64,000 bases of DNA from Armillaria gallica (lineage: Eukaryota > Basidiomycota > Agaricomycetes > Agaricales > Physalacriaceae), in NCBI GenBank assembly GCA_037576215.1, contig JBANDB010000002.1, positions 3,348,001-3,412,000 of the forward strand. The letters are read 5' to 3'. The notes beneath the pieces are model-generated. The model worked only from the letters and a program-made list of their open reading frames with translations. It was not told the origin of the DNA and did no database searches. Below, piece by piece: positions 1 through 10,112 of this stretch (the stretch's first letter is position 1; each line of letters starts with the position of its first letter). The position numbers and the translations under genes are program-made.

Positions 1-1301
1 ACTTGTCAAGGATACCTAACAAAGATTCGTTATTAGGTACGAACATGACGCGGTTCAGCTGAAGCGTCCGTATAGGTATGCACTCTTTCGGGTCAAGCAA
101 GACACATTGCTTTACAAGGAGGATACCGATGATCTTCTTGACTCTTTGGGACTTGCCCTCAGGAGAAGCAGCTGGTGGAAGGTCTACTTCTTCATACACG
201 GGCACACGGCTATGTCCAGTGTTTACGATTTTAGTCAAAAGGTCGTAGTTCAGCTGGGCATCGATAGAGAGCATAAAAACGTCAGATATGGGAGTCATAG
301 CCTAAAGCAGATGAGTACGTTCCTGGAACAGACTTGTAGAATGTTACCTGTTTCACATCCTTTTCTTGTAAGTCGAGCGTAGCGCCGATAATGGTGACGG
401 TATCGGATTTAAGGTCCCCGCCGTTCAAAGACTGGGAAGCATGCATGGCAATAAGTTCCTTCAGTTCTAGAATTATCTGGGTCAGCCGAGTTTCTGCTGA
501 GTAACGGGCGACTCGGACATACCGACTCTGCGATAGATGATACCATGATTGGAGCCCAGGACCCAGTCAAGAAGTTTGGCTACAGGCCAGGCAATAATAT
601 ACTATGGGCAGTGAGTGAGGGCGAAACGGCGGCAAAGGATCGATATACCATGACGTAAATCAGACATTTGGTCAATCCCGCGCCTTTAGCACCAAGATAG
701 AGGCCATAGCGCGTAAATAAGGATTGGGGGATGATTTCGGCGAAGCTTTGGGAATTGAGTTCGCGTGCAATTGACTGGCTGGGAACTCACATGACTATGA
801 GCACGGTGCTGACGGCAACGCTCTGTACCCCACCCCCCAGGACAGGATCGGCGATGACTGGCAGGGATTCATTGACAATCATGTTTGCCAAGAGTAGCGT
901 AACGAGCAGTAAATGTCCATTCTTGCGAATAGGCTTTATCTGGTTCGCATATTTGCGTTGTTCCCTACACAATCTTAGTGTGAGAAAAAGGCGGCAAGGC
1001 TGTGAACTTACGGTGTGCCACTGATGCTGAGCACGTTAAGCTGTGTCTGGTCAAGACTCATGTACCCAAGGGTCAGCCCGGCAAAGAGACCTGATAACAG
1101 GACGAGAATTGGGATGAGCGCTGCGAAGATGACATCCTTGATCTTGTGTCTGTCGAATCCGTCGTCATCATCTCGTCTGAGTAAATTATCGGGGCTACTT
1201 GAAGGGTCTGAACGCGAAAGGTGATAGGAATGCGACGCAAGTGAAAAGAGCGTGTATACGAGCCTCGACGTCGCTGTTGAAGACAAAGGAGTTGGTGCCA
1301 T
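1..1301 (-). CDS. CNNM/Mam3-type transporter (DUF21 + CBS pair), 5' part
   Basis: N-terminal part of a CNNM/Mam3-family membrane protein, linked in fungi and animals to divalent-metal (Mg, Mn) homeostasis at vacuolar or plasma membranes. Exon 1 (1301-1012) gives an N-terminal segment, then LLSGLFAGLTLGYMSLDQ, the hallmark of the DUF21 membrane domain. After an intron, EQRKYANQIKPIRKNGHLLL and LLLANMIVNESLPVI follow, then FAEIIPQS and LFTRYGL, and WPVAKLLDWVLG with NHGIIYRR. The next exon reads ELKELIAMHAS, and a CBS pair begins with AMTPISDVFML and HSRVPVYEE. At least five introns join in phase, so the visible part looks intact. The C-terminus lies outside the window. ATG at 1299-1301 is the first in-frame Met and sits just before hydrophobic sequence. 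Family assignment is firm; ion specificity is not visible. Confidence 0.93.
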
Positions 1302-1696
1302 GCAAGTTTGAGCTTAAGCCGATTACTGCGCATGATCGTATGACTTGCCCGTGCCGGTACTCGGGTACTCCCACACTCCACGTAAGACACGAAAGAAACG
1401 CGAGCAGTTTCGCGAACAATTTTGACGCGAAGGAACAAGTTACAAAATAAATCTATTTGCTATTTACTTGGCTTCTTGGCTTAAGGTACAAATTTGACCG
1501 CCGAGCGAAAATCGCAAGCGAGCATCACCGGCTCATCGACTTCCGGCCATATACATGCACCTACACTGGGTGCCTGGCATACACGCAATAACCAATGTGA
1601 AGAAGAAATAAACGAAAGCAATCTGATTATCATACAGTCATACTGATCGCAGCACGGGACTTCGTTAAAAAAGGATCTGGGAATGGGCCAACATAC
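1302..1696. other. Intergenic, upstream of the CNNM gene
   Basis: No coding sequence with family-like content on either strand. The segment should hold the CNNM promoter at its left side and the 3' end of the BTB gene at its right side. No clear TATA box, repeat or RNA gene was seen. Confidence 0.4.
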
Positions 1697-2703
1697 CTAG
1701 ATGGACTTGGGAAGTTTATCCACACAGTCGCGGATAACACGTAGCGTCTCCACTTTGTCATAAAGACTGCGATGGCAGGCACTCTCCGGGCACTTGGCGG
1801 TCCAACATGCCACGGCTTCCGGCCATTCCAACAATCCCACCTCGATAACAGTGTCGCCCAGAGGTCGTTTATCCATCTCCAGGATAATCTTATACTTCAG
1901 CTCTCGCCATGTGTGGTAGTCAATGAGATTGTGGCAGCTGACACAGGTCGCAGTGCTTCCCGCAACGAATGGTGGGTCATTCAATCTCTGTCGCAACCTA
2001 CATACTTTCATTAGTAGATAAGGAACGGACGGAAGACATGCGTACCCTTCCCGTCGTGATCGGTGAAGTTCCATCAGGTCCAGTAGGGAATCAGTCGATA
2101 GCCTCTGTAGTAATGGGCGAATCTCCGGATCATACAGGTTGTACTGCAGGGTCTGCGTGGACGCATGCTTCGCTTCTGCTTCCCACCCAAATCGACATGC
2201 AATGCCATACAATCTGAACGGCTGGACTGTCAGAGCTGGAGTCATCACCAACAGCCGGACAATCGATAACGGCCCAGGGGTATCATACTTCTCCACTGCA
2301 TCAAGAAGTGAGTCTAGCTGGTCGTACGTGTCTACCGGTGGCAGAGATAAACCACACATCATCTTCAACAGACATTCTAGGGTATTCTCGTCCTCGTCAA
2401 GGTAGAAAACACCCTTTTGCTTTGAAGAAGACGACGGATCTTGCGGTAGGCTGAACATGGAGCGAAAAAAGCCAGAGGTCATCTTGAGGGTGTGGGAATA
2501 GACTCGAAAGAAAGTGCTGCCCCCTTGGCAGCGAGTGTCGTGTCGCCCTCTATGAAGAGTGGGTGAAGTTTAAAGTCTTCTGGTTTCGGGTCGGATATGC
2601 AAAGCACATTAGAAGGCCCGTCGTCCACGAGTGCCATTTGCATGTCCTGCGATGAAGAACCTGAAGTTGAAGCTTCTGAAGGCGTTCGTCGAACGTTAAA
2701 CAT
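1697..2703 (-). CDS. BTB/POZ domain protein (agaricomycete family), with a one-base frame slip
   Basis: Protein of the large agaricomycete BTB/POZ family. The first stretch (ATG at 2703, MFNVRRTPSEAS...) leads to PEDFKLHPLFIEGDTTLAAKG. The main stretch contains MTSGFFRSMFSLPQ, the usual BTB signature of this family, then an acidic YLDEDENTLECLLKMMCGL segment, FRLYGIACRFGWEAEAKHAS and a C-terminal CVSCHNLIDYHTWRELKYK region. BTB proteins are protein-interaction adaptors, often for cullin-3; the partner here is unknown. The two stretches are in different frames: GGGGG on the coding strand at about 2520-2524 would need a sixth G to continue as KGGSTFFRVYSHTLK. I see no usable intron there. Either the run is one base short in the assembly, or the 5' part is lost and translation starts at 2482. 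Confidence 0.75.
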
Positions 2704-3424
2704 GATCTGTAAGATATACATAAATGAGTTAAGGGAAAACCCGCAATCAAGGTTAATAGTTACCTAGAGCTGTCCGACGCGAGTCAACTGAGATGGTGGT
2801 TCGAAAACGAGTGCGGAAGCCAATCATATTCAGTGGCTGTGTTCGGCGGTCGGGCCGGGAAGCGCCGCTTATTTTGGGGGAATTCAAACCTGCCAATGAT
2901 TTCGCGATTTCGATATCTCACATCGATCATATGAATAAAATGTGGGTATCTCAGAAGACAGGTGTGTGAGGATAAACCTTATCCTCGTTACCATCCTGCC
3001 CCCTCGCGGAATGAGATTGCGGTCGTACAGCCTGTCTTGGTTTGTGGGTCTGTGTCTGGGATCGTAATCACCCTGACGCCGTCGCTAGGGTTAAACAGAT
3101 CGAGGGCGATTGGCAGACGTAGGATTTCTTCCGAGATCGCTAATGGCGGTGACGAAATCTGGCTTTGGATACGGCCACTTGCGCTGCAACCCCGGCATGT
3201 AAAGCCTCAGGCCTCAGGCCTCGCACACGCACGATATTTATGGATGTGGATTAAGTTTAAAAACTGTTGTACCAATGGCTAAATAATTCTTGTTTTTGGA
3301 CGTTATATAAAAGGACTCCGCGTGTTACATTATACCACTGCTCATTTAGAGGAAGGATAGAACAGGATGTGATACAAGATGGCCGTTTATTTCTGCAGCT
3401 CGACTATCCACCGGGTAGCATGCC
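2704..3424. other. Intergenic, GC-poor, short CCTCAGG repeats
   Basis: No gene recognised. Around 3205-3225 there is a short run of three overlapping CCTCAGG-type repeats. The plus-strand open frames here have no family-like content and overlap the 3' side of the minus-strand gene that follows. Confidence 0.35.
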
Positions 3425-4237
3425 CTACATCCAACAACGCTGCCTCCCAGTACATGAAGAATCGTCGTTCTCGCCACATATCCAACCATACTGGTCTATG
3501 AACGCGATCCTATCTGCTCTATCCTCTACCAATCTCTCCGCCGAATTACTGAGGGCGTCTGCGTATCTCTCAGAGATATTGACAACAGATCTGATCCTGG
3601 CTGGCGCACAAACTGAGAGGACACCGGCGAAAGAGACGAGGAGTGGCGTAGAAGTACGTAAGGGAAGAGAACATAAAATGAAATCCTTGCTCATCCAGAC
3701 TATCTGGGGCGAAATGGTTGTAAATTCGATCGTTGCCGTACTTCCGACAGCGAGGGACTTGATGAACGAAGTAATACATGAATCGATTTCGGAGTGAGGA
3801 TGCGCGTCCAGGCGAAGCATTGAGGGTCCCTCGGATAACAAGAGAAGAGCAGGAGTTTTACTGCCAAGTTCAAGTGAAAATGAGGGCATATAGCCAGAGA
3901 TTGGTCACCTTTCGACACCTACAACCTATCAGTCTATCGAACACGATCCGAAATTGACGATACCTACCTTGGAGCAGAGAAAATGACCTTTTAAGAGCCA
4001 TGACATCGTCTTGGCCGACCACACCGGTTCAACGTCCAGTCCAATTGCCCATCCATACACCTTCAAGCGTTCACAAAACATACCCGAGAGATCTGCTCTA
4101 GGATTACGCGTAGGAATGACGACGGTCGAGAGTGCTTGTAGATGAATGTTTTCCCTGGGCGTGCACGTTCGCTTTGATACGAAGGATACCATGACGAAAA
4201 GTAGGAGACAGTACAAACAGGAGAGAAAGAAGTGCAT
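3425..4237 (-). CDS. Unknown protein with signal-like N-terminus, splicing unresolved
   Basis: Not recognised. The first open stretch starts at a true ATG (4237) with a strong hydrophobic N-terminus, MHFFLSCLYCLLLFVMVSF, typical of a signal peptide or signal anchor. The second stretch (about 3889-3425) is a long open frame running through TPALLLLSEGPSMLRLD and ISERYADALSNSAERLVEDR. A likely intron begins at GTAGGTATC near 3967. Canonical acceptors before 3900 lead to a stop or to a third frame, not to the long second frame. Joining them needs a one-base slip near the CTATATGCC sequence at about 3890, or an intron I could not find. Codon use in both stretches looks protein-coding. It may be a real secreted or membrane gene with an assembly error, or two neighbouring fragments. 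Confidence 0.38.
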
Positions 4238-4603
4238 ATCGATTCTCGAAGTAATATTGGGTGGAGAAGACGCGTAGAAGAGAATCGGCGGGGAGGAAGT
4301 CGTGGAAATTTAAGTATCCGTATTGATGAGGGGACAAGCGCCGGTGAAACGCGTCGGTTGACAGGAAGTGTAGGCGAAAGGCCAGCATGGTGGTTGGAAA
4401 GAGAGAAACGGAAAATGCCGAGCACCTTAGGTTCAATATTGATACCCAAATATTACCTGGGGACAATCTGGTAAAAATGCACATCCTTTTCGCTGGTAAC
4501 GGGTACATCTCAACAGTGATATTCTATATGAGAAAAAAAAGCACAGGTGGGAAGGATAAAATAGAATGAATGTCGAGATCCATAGATCTACCACTCAGGG
4601 AAA

Positions 4604-4694
4604 ACGCGTGATGCTTGTGCGGGGGCCATGCTAATTTTCTTAGCTCAGCTGTATCATTCCTGGTTCAGATTCTTCATGCCACCTCGAAGGGTAC
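4604..4694 (-). ncRNA. U6 snRNA-like sequence, probably a pseudogene
   Basis: On the minus strand the sequence holds the conserved U6 core ATTAGCATGGCCCC, followed by CGCACAAGCATCACGCG (canonical GCGCAAGGATGACACGC). It is preceded by GATACAG and a 5' GTACCCTTCGAGG that resembles the capped 5' stem-loop. The ACAGAGA box that pairs with the 5' splice site is interrupted: eight bases (CTGAGCTA) sit between ACAG and AGAAAATTAGC. The usual sequence after CACGC is absent, there is no clear T-run terminator, and a TATA-like element (near 4808-4815) is more than 100 bases upstream instead of about 30. This looks like a decayed U6 copy. Confidence 0.55.
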
Positions 4695-4955
4695 ACCATT
4701 GTGTAATTTCACTGAAAGGTCGCTTTCGAAAGTTTCGTATCTAGACGTTGGGTTACCGGCCAATGACCATGTGGCATGGCCTGCAGACTAGAGGAGCCAA
4801 ACGTTCTTATATACAGTGCTCGGCAATAGACATACATTCTTTGATCAACCAACGAAGAATTATTACAGGCATGTGAGACAGAAGGAGAGAAGGAGTAGCT
4901 CGAACGGATGTGTGATATAGGCTACAATGCGTAAGCTTATCCGCTGGTCACTGAT
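4695..4955. other. Intergenic, between U6-like copy and F-box gene
   Basis: Contains TATATAAG on the minus strand (about 4808-4815). Nothing else recognised. Confidence 0.3.
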
Positions 4956-6669
4956 TTAGAGAATACTGTAGGACAATTTCAATCCTTCAGCGCGGTATTC
5001 CTCCAGTTTAGACAAGGCTGATGTGCGACCAAGTTCCTCCTGGTCCCTGTCATCTTGAATATTCAAAGATCGGCACAACTCGATCGTTCGCAAACACTGG
5101 AAAGAAGGACATACGCATGCCCAACGCGACTTCACCATCTTCACGAGAAGATTGGCATCGAACTTCATTTCGCCGCTGATATGCAGGGCATGCAGTCTCG
5201 GCAGGAGAACATCATCCGGGTTAGATATCTCCAGAGAGGTAATGATGTCATCGGTTAAGGCCAGGGGACCGACGTCAAGGAGTTTAACTTCTTGAAGGGT
5301 GGATGAGGCACTGCGAAAGAGGTCGAGAAGATCCTCTTCGTTTATATTGTCGTGGATGAAGTGAAATGTGGTCAAAGGCGACTGCGATCGACATATGGCT
5401 CCCCGGATAGCTGCAAAGGTTTGCTCGGTATCGCGCACATGTCCTTCGTTGACACAGCAGTGCACTTTGAGAGTAGACAGGCGAGGTAATGTGAGGGCAT
5501 TAAGAAGCCGAGCAAGAACAGACCTCAGGGTATTCGGATGCCCACGAGCAGCTTTGAACAAGATCGTGAATAGTCTTCACCATTGATTTTATGCGAACGA
5601 TATTTCACATCTCAAATCGCATGTTTCCAGATTTTCTGCCGCTGACAAAAGCGGGAATATGATACGTCGAAGGTCCAGCCTTTCGTTGACGGAGGACGGG
5701 GTAAGTGGAATAATGGGTGATCTGACGGTAGGGCAAACCGAGAACAAGAACGTTCCCAATATCCACGATATCAAGAGTACTTAAGAGTGGCGCGTCTCCA
5801 TGGGAGTTCCATGCAAATTAACGATCGAACTCTTCACCATTCGTGGGCAGGAGAGCGAGGTTTCGGAGGATAGGCATGCGGAGCCGTAGAGTTGCCATAG
5901 AAGTGAACAATGGGGCGGGTAAAAAGAGATAGAGAGATTGTATTCGATCTTGCATGGAGAACAAGAGCGTGGAAAGCTGAAGCGGCAAAGATCTAGAAAA
6001 CGCCGACGCCCGGTGAGCTTCTGCGCATATCAGGATTGATAATGGATAACTTCGCGTTCGTGCAACCTGCCGCACCAGTTTTCGCACGTAGTGAAGGTTA
6101 TGCGGCGAAAAGTTGGCGTCATTAATGAATATATTAATTCTCGACCAAAGCTGGGGGAAGTCAAGAACGACGTGGCGCCATGTTTTACACACAAGCTCGA
6201 CTGACCACAACGCACTTTCAATAGGGTGAAAATCCCACCAGTGTCTCTCTCTTTGGGATTGGGATCGCGGCATGGGAAAGATGATTGTACTGCGAAAGAT
6301 TTTGAAAAGGATCGATCTCGTGGGGTAGGCGACGGACTGGGGAGAGAAGGCGCTTGCGTTCTGCTATGCGGCTAACACCTTTTCACGTTCGCCGTCAAGG
6401 CCTTCCAATTCAGCATCAATCGAGACAAGCGCTTGCTGCAGAGCAGCGACATGATCGTCAATCGCGGCGACACGCGCTTCGCCCTCTGATATACTATCCT
6501 GCAGTTGACATTCTTCAGATGGTGATGGGGGGTCGTTGGAACGTAAAAGGCTGTCGAACGTAGGTCCGGAATCCGTTTGTTCGTCGCACGAGATCGTGAA
6601 AGGAGCATAATGGTTGGGACAATCGCAGCCCAAGCACATTCGAGGTGACCCGGTATGAAAAAGCACCAT
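4956..6669 (-). pseudogene. F-box / leucine-rich-repeat type gene, multiply interrupted
   Basis: Related to the expanded agaricomycete F-box family, whose members recruit substrates to SCF ubiquitin ligases. Seen in order: a coiled-coil-like N-terminus (ARVAAIDDHVAALQQALVSI, from ATG 6669), the family motif RLLSPVRRLPHEI, LFKIFRSTIIFP, SVELVCKTWRHVVLDFPQLW, then LRR-like strands ending in LRTIELCRSLNIQDD and SKLEEYRAEGLKLSYSIL. The pieces lie in different frames. There is a slip at about 6375, an extra GATC (GATCGATC) at about 6325 that breaks HEI-LFKIF, a stop at 5819, a frame change near 5775 and a stop at 5589. Introns do not explain the first two. Probably a pseudogene; some slips could be assembly errors, but five in one gene is a lot. 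Confidence 0.7.
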
Positions 6670-8079
6670 GAAGGATCTAAATCTACAAAATGGATGAGCG
6701 CTTGAGCAAGTATTACTACCGTCAAACAGTACTCACCAGTAGGACGTAGTATCTGTTTGTAAACCTCACTATGAACACGAGGATGAGGTGAGGAGCAAAT
6801 TTGGCTTCAAACTCCGCGGGGACGTGATTCAGACGCCAGTTAATGATAAGCGCCTTCATTGAAGGCGACAAGCAACGGCGAAGAAATGCTAGAACGAACA
6901 TACTTTTCAAGCTCCCCCTTTCTCGGTTCGACCACGTACCACCCTATCTTCAGCCGTCCGACGTCTTTTCATCAGCTCTTAGGAAGAATGCAAGGTCCTT
7001 GCGGCGCGAATGCTATATGTCCAGGATGATCTTTATCCTCCGGTTGGCAGATTTTCCAGAGGTGTCTCTTACATTAAATGGCGCGTTGGCGAAGGCTATA
7101 TTACTATAACCAAGTACGAGTCATGTAATGACCCGGAGAGGCTTGCTCGAGTGACGATGGAGAGCCTGAAGGATGAAAAAGTGCAAGGGGCCCTTCATTA
7201 AATAAGACTGAAGTAATTGGATTGGCGAGCTGTGGCTCTGAACGTACGGATCCTCACTTCGAATCATTAATTGCTAAATTTGCCAGCTCGGTGTTCCAAA
7301 TTTTGGGGGCATTTAGGGCTATTCCATATATATGTTACTATACTGCGTGCGTATTCAGCGACAGATATCAGCTGTCTCCTTTAGTCGAGAGGTGACTACT
7401 TGAGAGCGACCGCCGACCCCAAGCCAGTCCTACATTATTGGTTGTAACCAATCAAAAATGACTCTGGCTTCCGCTCGTCCGATTGAACCGAGTCTCCCAT
7501 CTGATGTCACCCTGCATTTTAGCCGTGCGTTGATACAAACTGTCTGGTATTCGACGCAATTGTTATAGGCCCGCGTATCCACGATCCACATTATCGATGC
7601 AGCATCGCGACCAGAATCATCGACTCTGGGCCCAGAAGAACATAATATACGCCCCAAGTTGTTATCACAAGTGCTGTGGTTTTATATAGTGACTATAGTC
7701 GGATCATCAAAGGCGCTGTTCATTTACCTTGCAGTGCTATAACTTGATAGTTGCAACAAGAAAGGTACCGTGTAAGTAGTCCACTTTCATGTACTGATAT
7801 CTTCTTGACTGATTTCTTTGTAACCGTCGCAGCATAGCCAGAGTGTGAACTGCTCCGGCCTTCTTTGATCGTGAAGAGCATCGTGGAAGCACCTTTGGAT
7901 AGGTGTTACCTGTCCACTTCTACTTTGGATCTTCTACTTTACATTTTTCGGTCATTTAAGCCTACATGAATCCTATTGGTACAGCTCCCTTGCGAGCTAC
8001 ACTCATTGAAAGTTATAGGTACTGCTCCAACGCGACTCCGACTACATCAGATGATAGAGTAGTGATCACACGAATATAT
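6670..8079. other. Gene-poor stretch, no recognised gene
   Basis: Short open frames on both strands show no family-like motif. A 75-codon minus-strand frame at 7430-7657 (SIMWIVDTRAYNNCVEYQ) has protein-like composition but no recognised relatives. AT-rich flanks and absence of long frames suggest decayed DNA. Confidence 0.35.
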
Positions 8080-9280
8080 GGATGCCCCAGAGAAGATTTC
8101 TGGTTACTTGTACAGTACGCATCAAAAAATACTCATCACATCGTCGCATTCAGCTAATGTATGGATGGACATCAATTACCTTGCTTGCCAAGGTCTCTCC
8201 AGGTCCATTTCCCGCGCTTATTCAGCCGTCAAGATCACGTGCAGCTAATCCTAACCATATACGTCACTCTAGGGCCGCTATACACCCAAGCATCCAGCGC
8301 CCCAGGATCCCTACCTGCAGCCTTTCCAACATCCCATGACGATGTCCAACATGCCCCACACCGCAATCGGCGTCAAAAAAAATGGCATTGGTGTGATGAT
8401 TTCGCAACTACCAAGGACCTCCGGAACGACTACAAAAGAACCGCAGCGACAGTGGTAGCGACCAAGACGACCGCGTCGACGGAAGGATAGATGAGGAGAG
8501 TAATGACAAAGGCGTGGTAGAGGGTGGGTTAGCTACTGCAACTGAGAGGAGGTGGCTGGGATGGGTATTGAGACTGAGGGCGGGATGGTGATCGGGCCGC
8601 GGGCACCGTCGGTGAATGACGCGACTACCCTCGTATGTCGTGTTCGTCTTGTCAGTGGGGAGTCGGAAAGCGAAGCCGTCTGTAATCCACTCAACCGACG
8701 AATGTCTGGGATACTTGCGCTTTGATGTGAGAAATTACTTGTCTCGTCTTTGCTTCGTATCTTTCGTTTCATCATTGATAACCGAAGTTTAAGGCTATGA
8801 ATTTTCCCCGGAAGCTCCGAGTCAAGGCTCTTATGTGGCAACCGCGTCGCAGTATCGCGCCGGTGATGATTCCTTGCCGAAGCAGTGAAAGTGGCTGCCG
8901 TCTCAACGGCAGTGAATGGCTGCAATTTCCCATTCAGATGACTCCAGGTCCTGTCGTCATGGTCGCCATCGAATTGGTTTCCCCTTCAGAGGATCTTAAC
9001 GCAGACGAAGGAGGAAGGGCGAAGCGGAAACCAGCTGAGTCTGTCCTGCCTAAGGCCAAGAAGAGCGGGTGTGAAGAACTTCATCCTTGATCATAGATGT
9101 CGTATATTGGATAAATGTAAATGTCAGTATGAAAAATGGATAGCAAAAATGGGTAGCAAAAATTGCGAGTTTTGTTGGGAATGCTAGACTGCCAAAGCAA
9201 GGTCTGAGTCGTCGACCGACGACCGCTAGTATTATCGCTCGACAATAGCCTCGTTGCTTGATTTGGACATGCACCTCCTA
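8080..9280. other. Decayed coding-like sequence, plus strand
   Basis: All three plus-strand frames carry protein-like pieces in turn: a proline-rich segment around 8280-8350 (YTPKHPAPQDPYLQPFQHP), an acidic segment at about 8430-8500 (NRSDSGSDQDDRVDGRIDEE), then a piece at about 8580-8730 (GPRAPSVNDATTLVCRVRLV). Stops and frame changes separate them. This pattern fits an old protein gene with a low-complexity N-terminus that has decayed. No family could be named. Confidence 0.35.
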
Positions 9281-10112
9281 TATATTAGGCATCACGTGAT
9301 GACTGTTTCACTTTTTCCTGTCGGCATTTTTTCGACCTCATCCAACGGCTTAGCGGAGCACAAGCCAGGTTCTTAGATATTATACAAATGTATTCCATGT
9401 GTTTTTAGAAGACCGCATTACGTTCAAAAAACGTAGTTAAGAAAGTTAGATTTTGGGACCTTTCCACCAAATCGGGATGCTGACAAGTGATGACATGCAC
9501 TGTACGCCGCCGTGTTTGAACTGCCAGCGGAATTACCAAACCGTTACTGATCAGACTGTCAACAGAGGAGGAGGAGGAAGATATTTATTCTGGTCTATGT
9601 CCCTGAGAACGAAACTGACCAGAGTCCGTACTACACAAATAAGTGCTACCGAACACTCTCTGGGCCAAACTGATTCGGCTTAGCCCCCGTAAGGTACGGC
9701 CTCTCAGAACTGACTTCAGAGGTGTGACTACAGAGAAACATTCGGAGCTCATGAATCCATCACTGCTCCAAATCCTCGAGGCAAGCTCATCAAGCTTGTC
9801 TTCTCCCGCTTCCTCTTCAAATGTGTAATCTTCAATGCAATGCGTACTTCATCATGATATCAAGCGATGGCTATCTCGAGCTCTGAAACAGTTTGTATGT
9901 AAGAAGTGGCTACTTCTAGCGCCCCTGATAAATACCCGCTGATGCTCACGTCTTCCAGGCCGCGTGTTTGAGTTCATTGGCGCTGATCGTTGCTATGATG
10001 GACTCCACATACACCTATAAAGTTGAACGGGCCCCGAGATTCCTAGTGTTTTCTCTACCTTGACAGGAACCTCGATCTGATCTGCAATGAGAGTGACCCA
10101 GCATATACATCG
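9281..10112. other. Intergenic, AT-rich
   Basis: No gene recognised. A CACGTG box lies at about 9293. The short plus-strand frame at 9453-9683 has no family-like content. The right end should contain the promoter of the membrane gene that follows. Confidence 0.3.
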
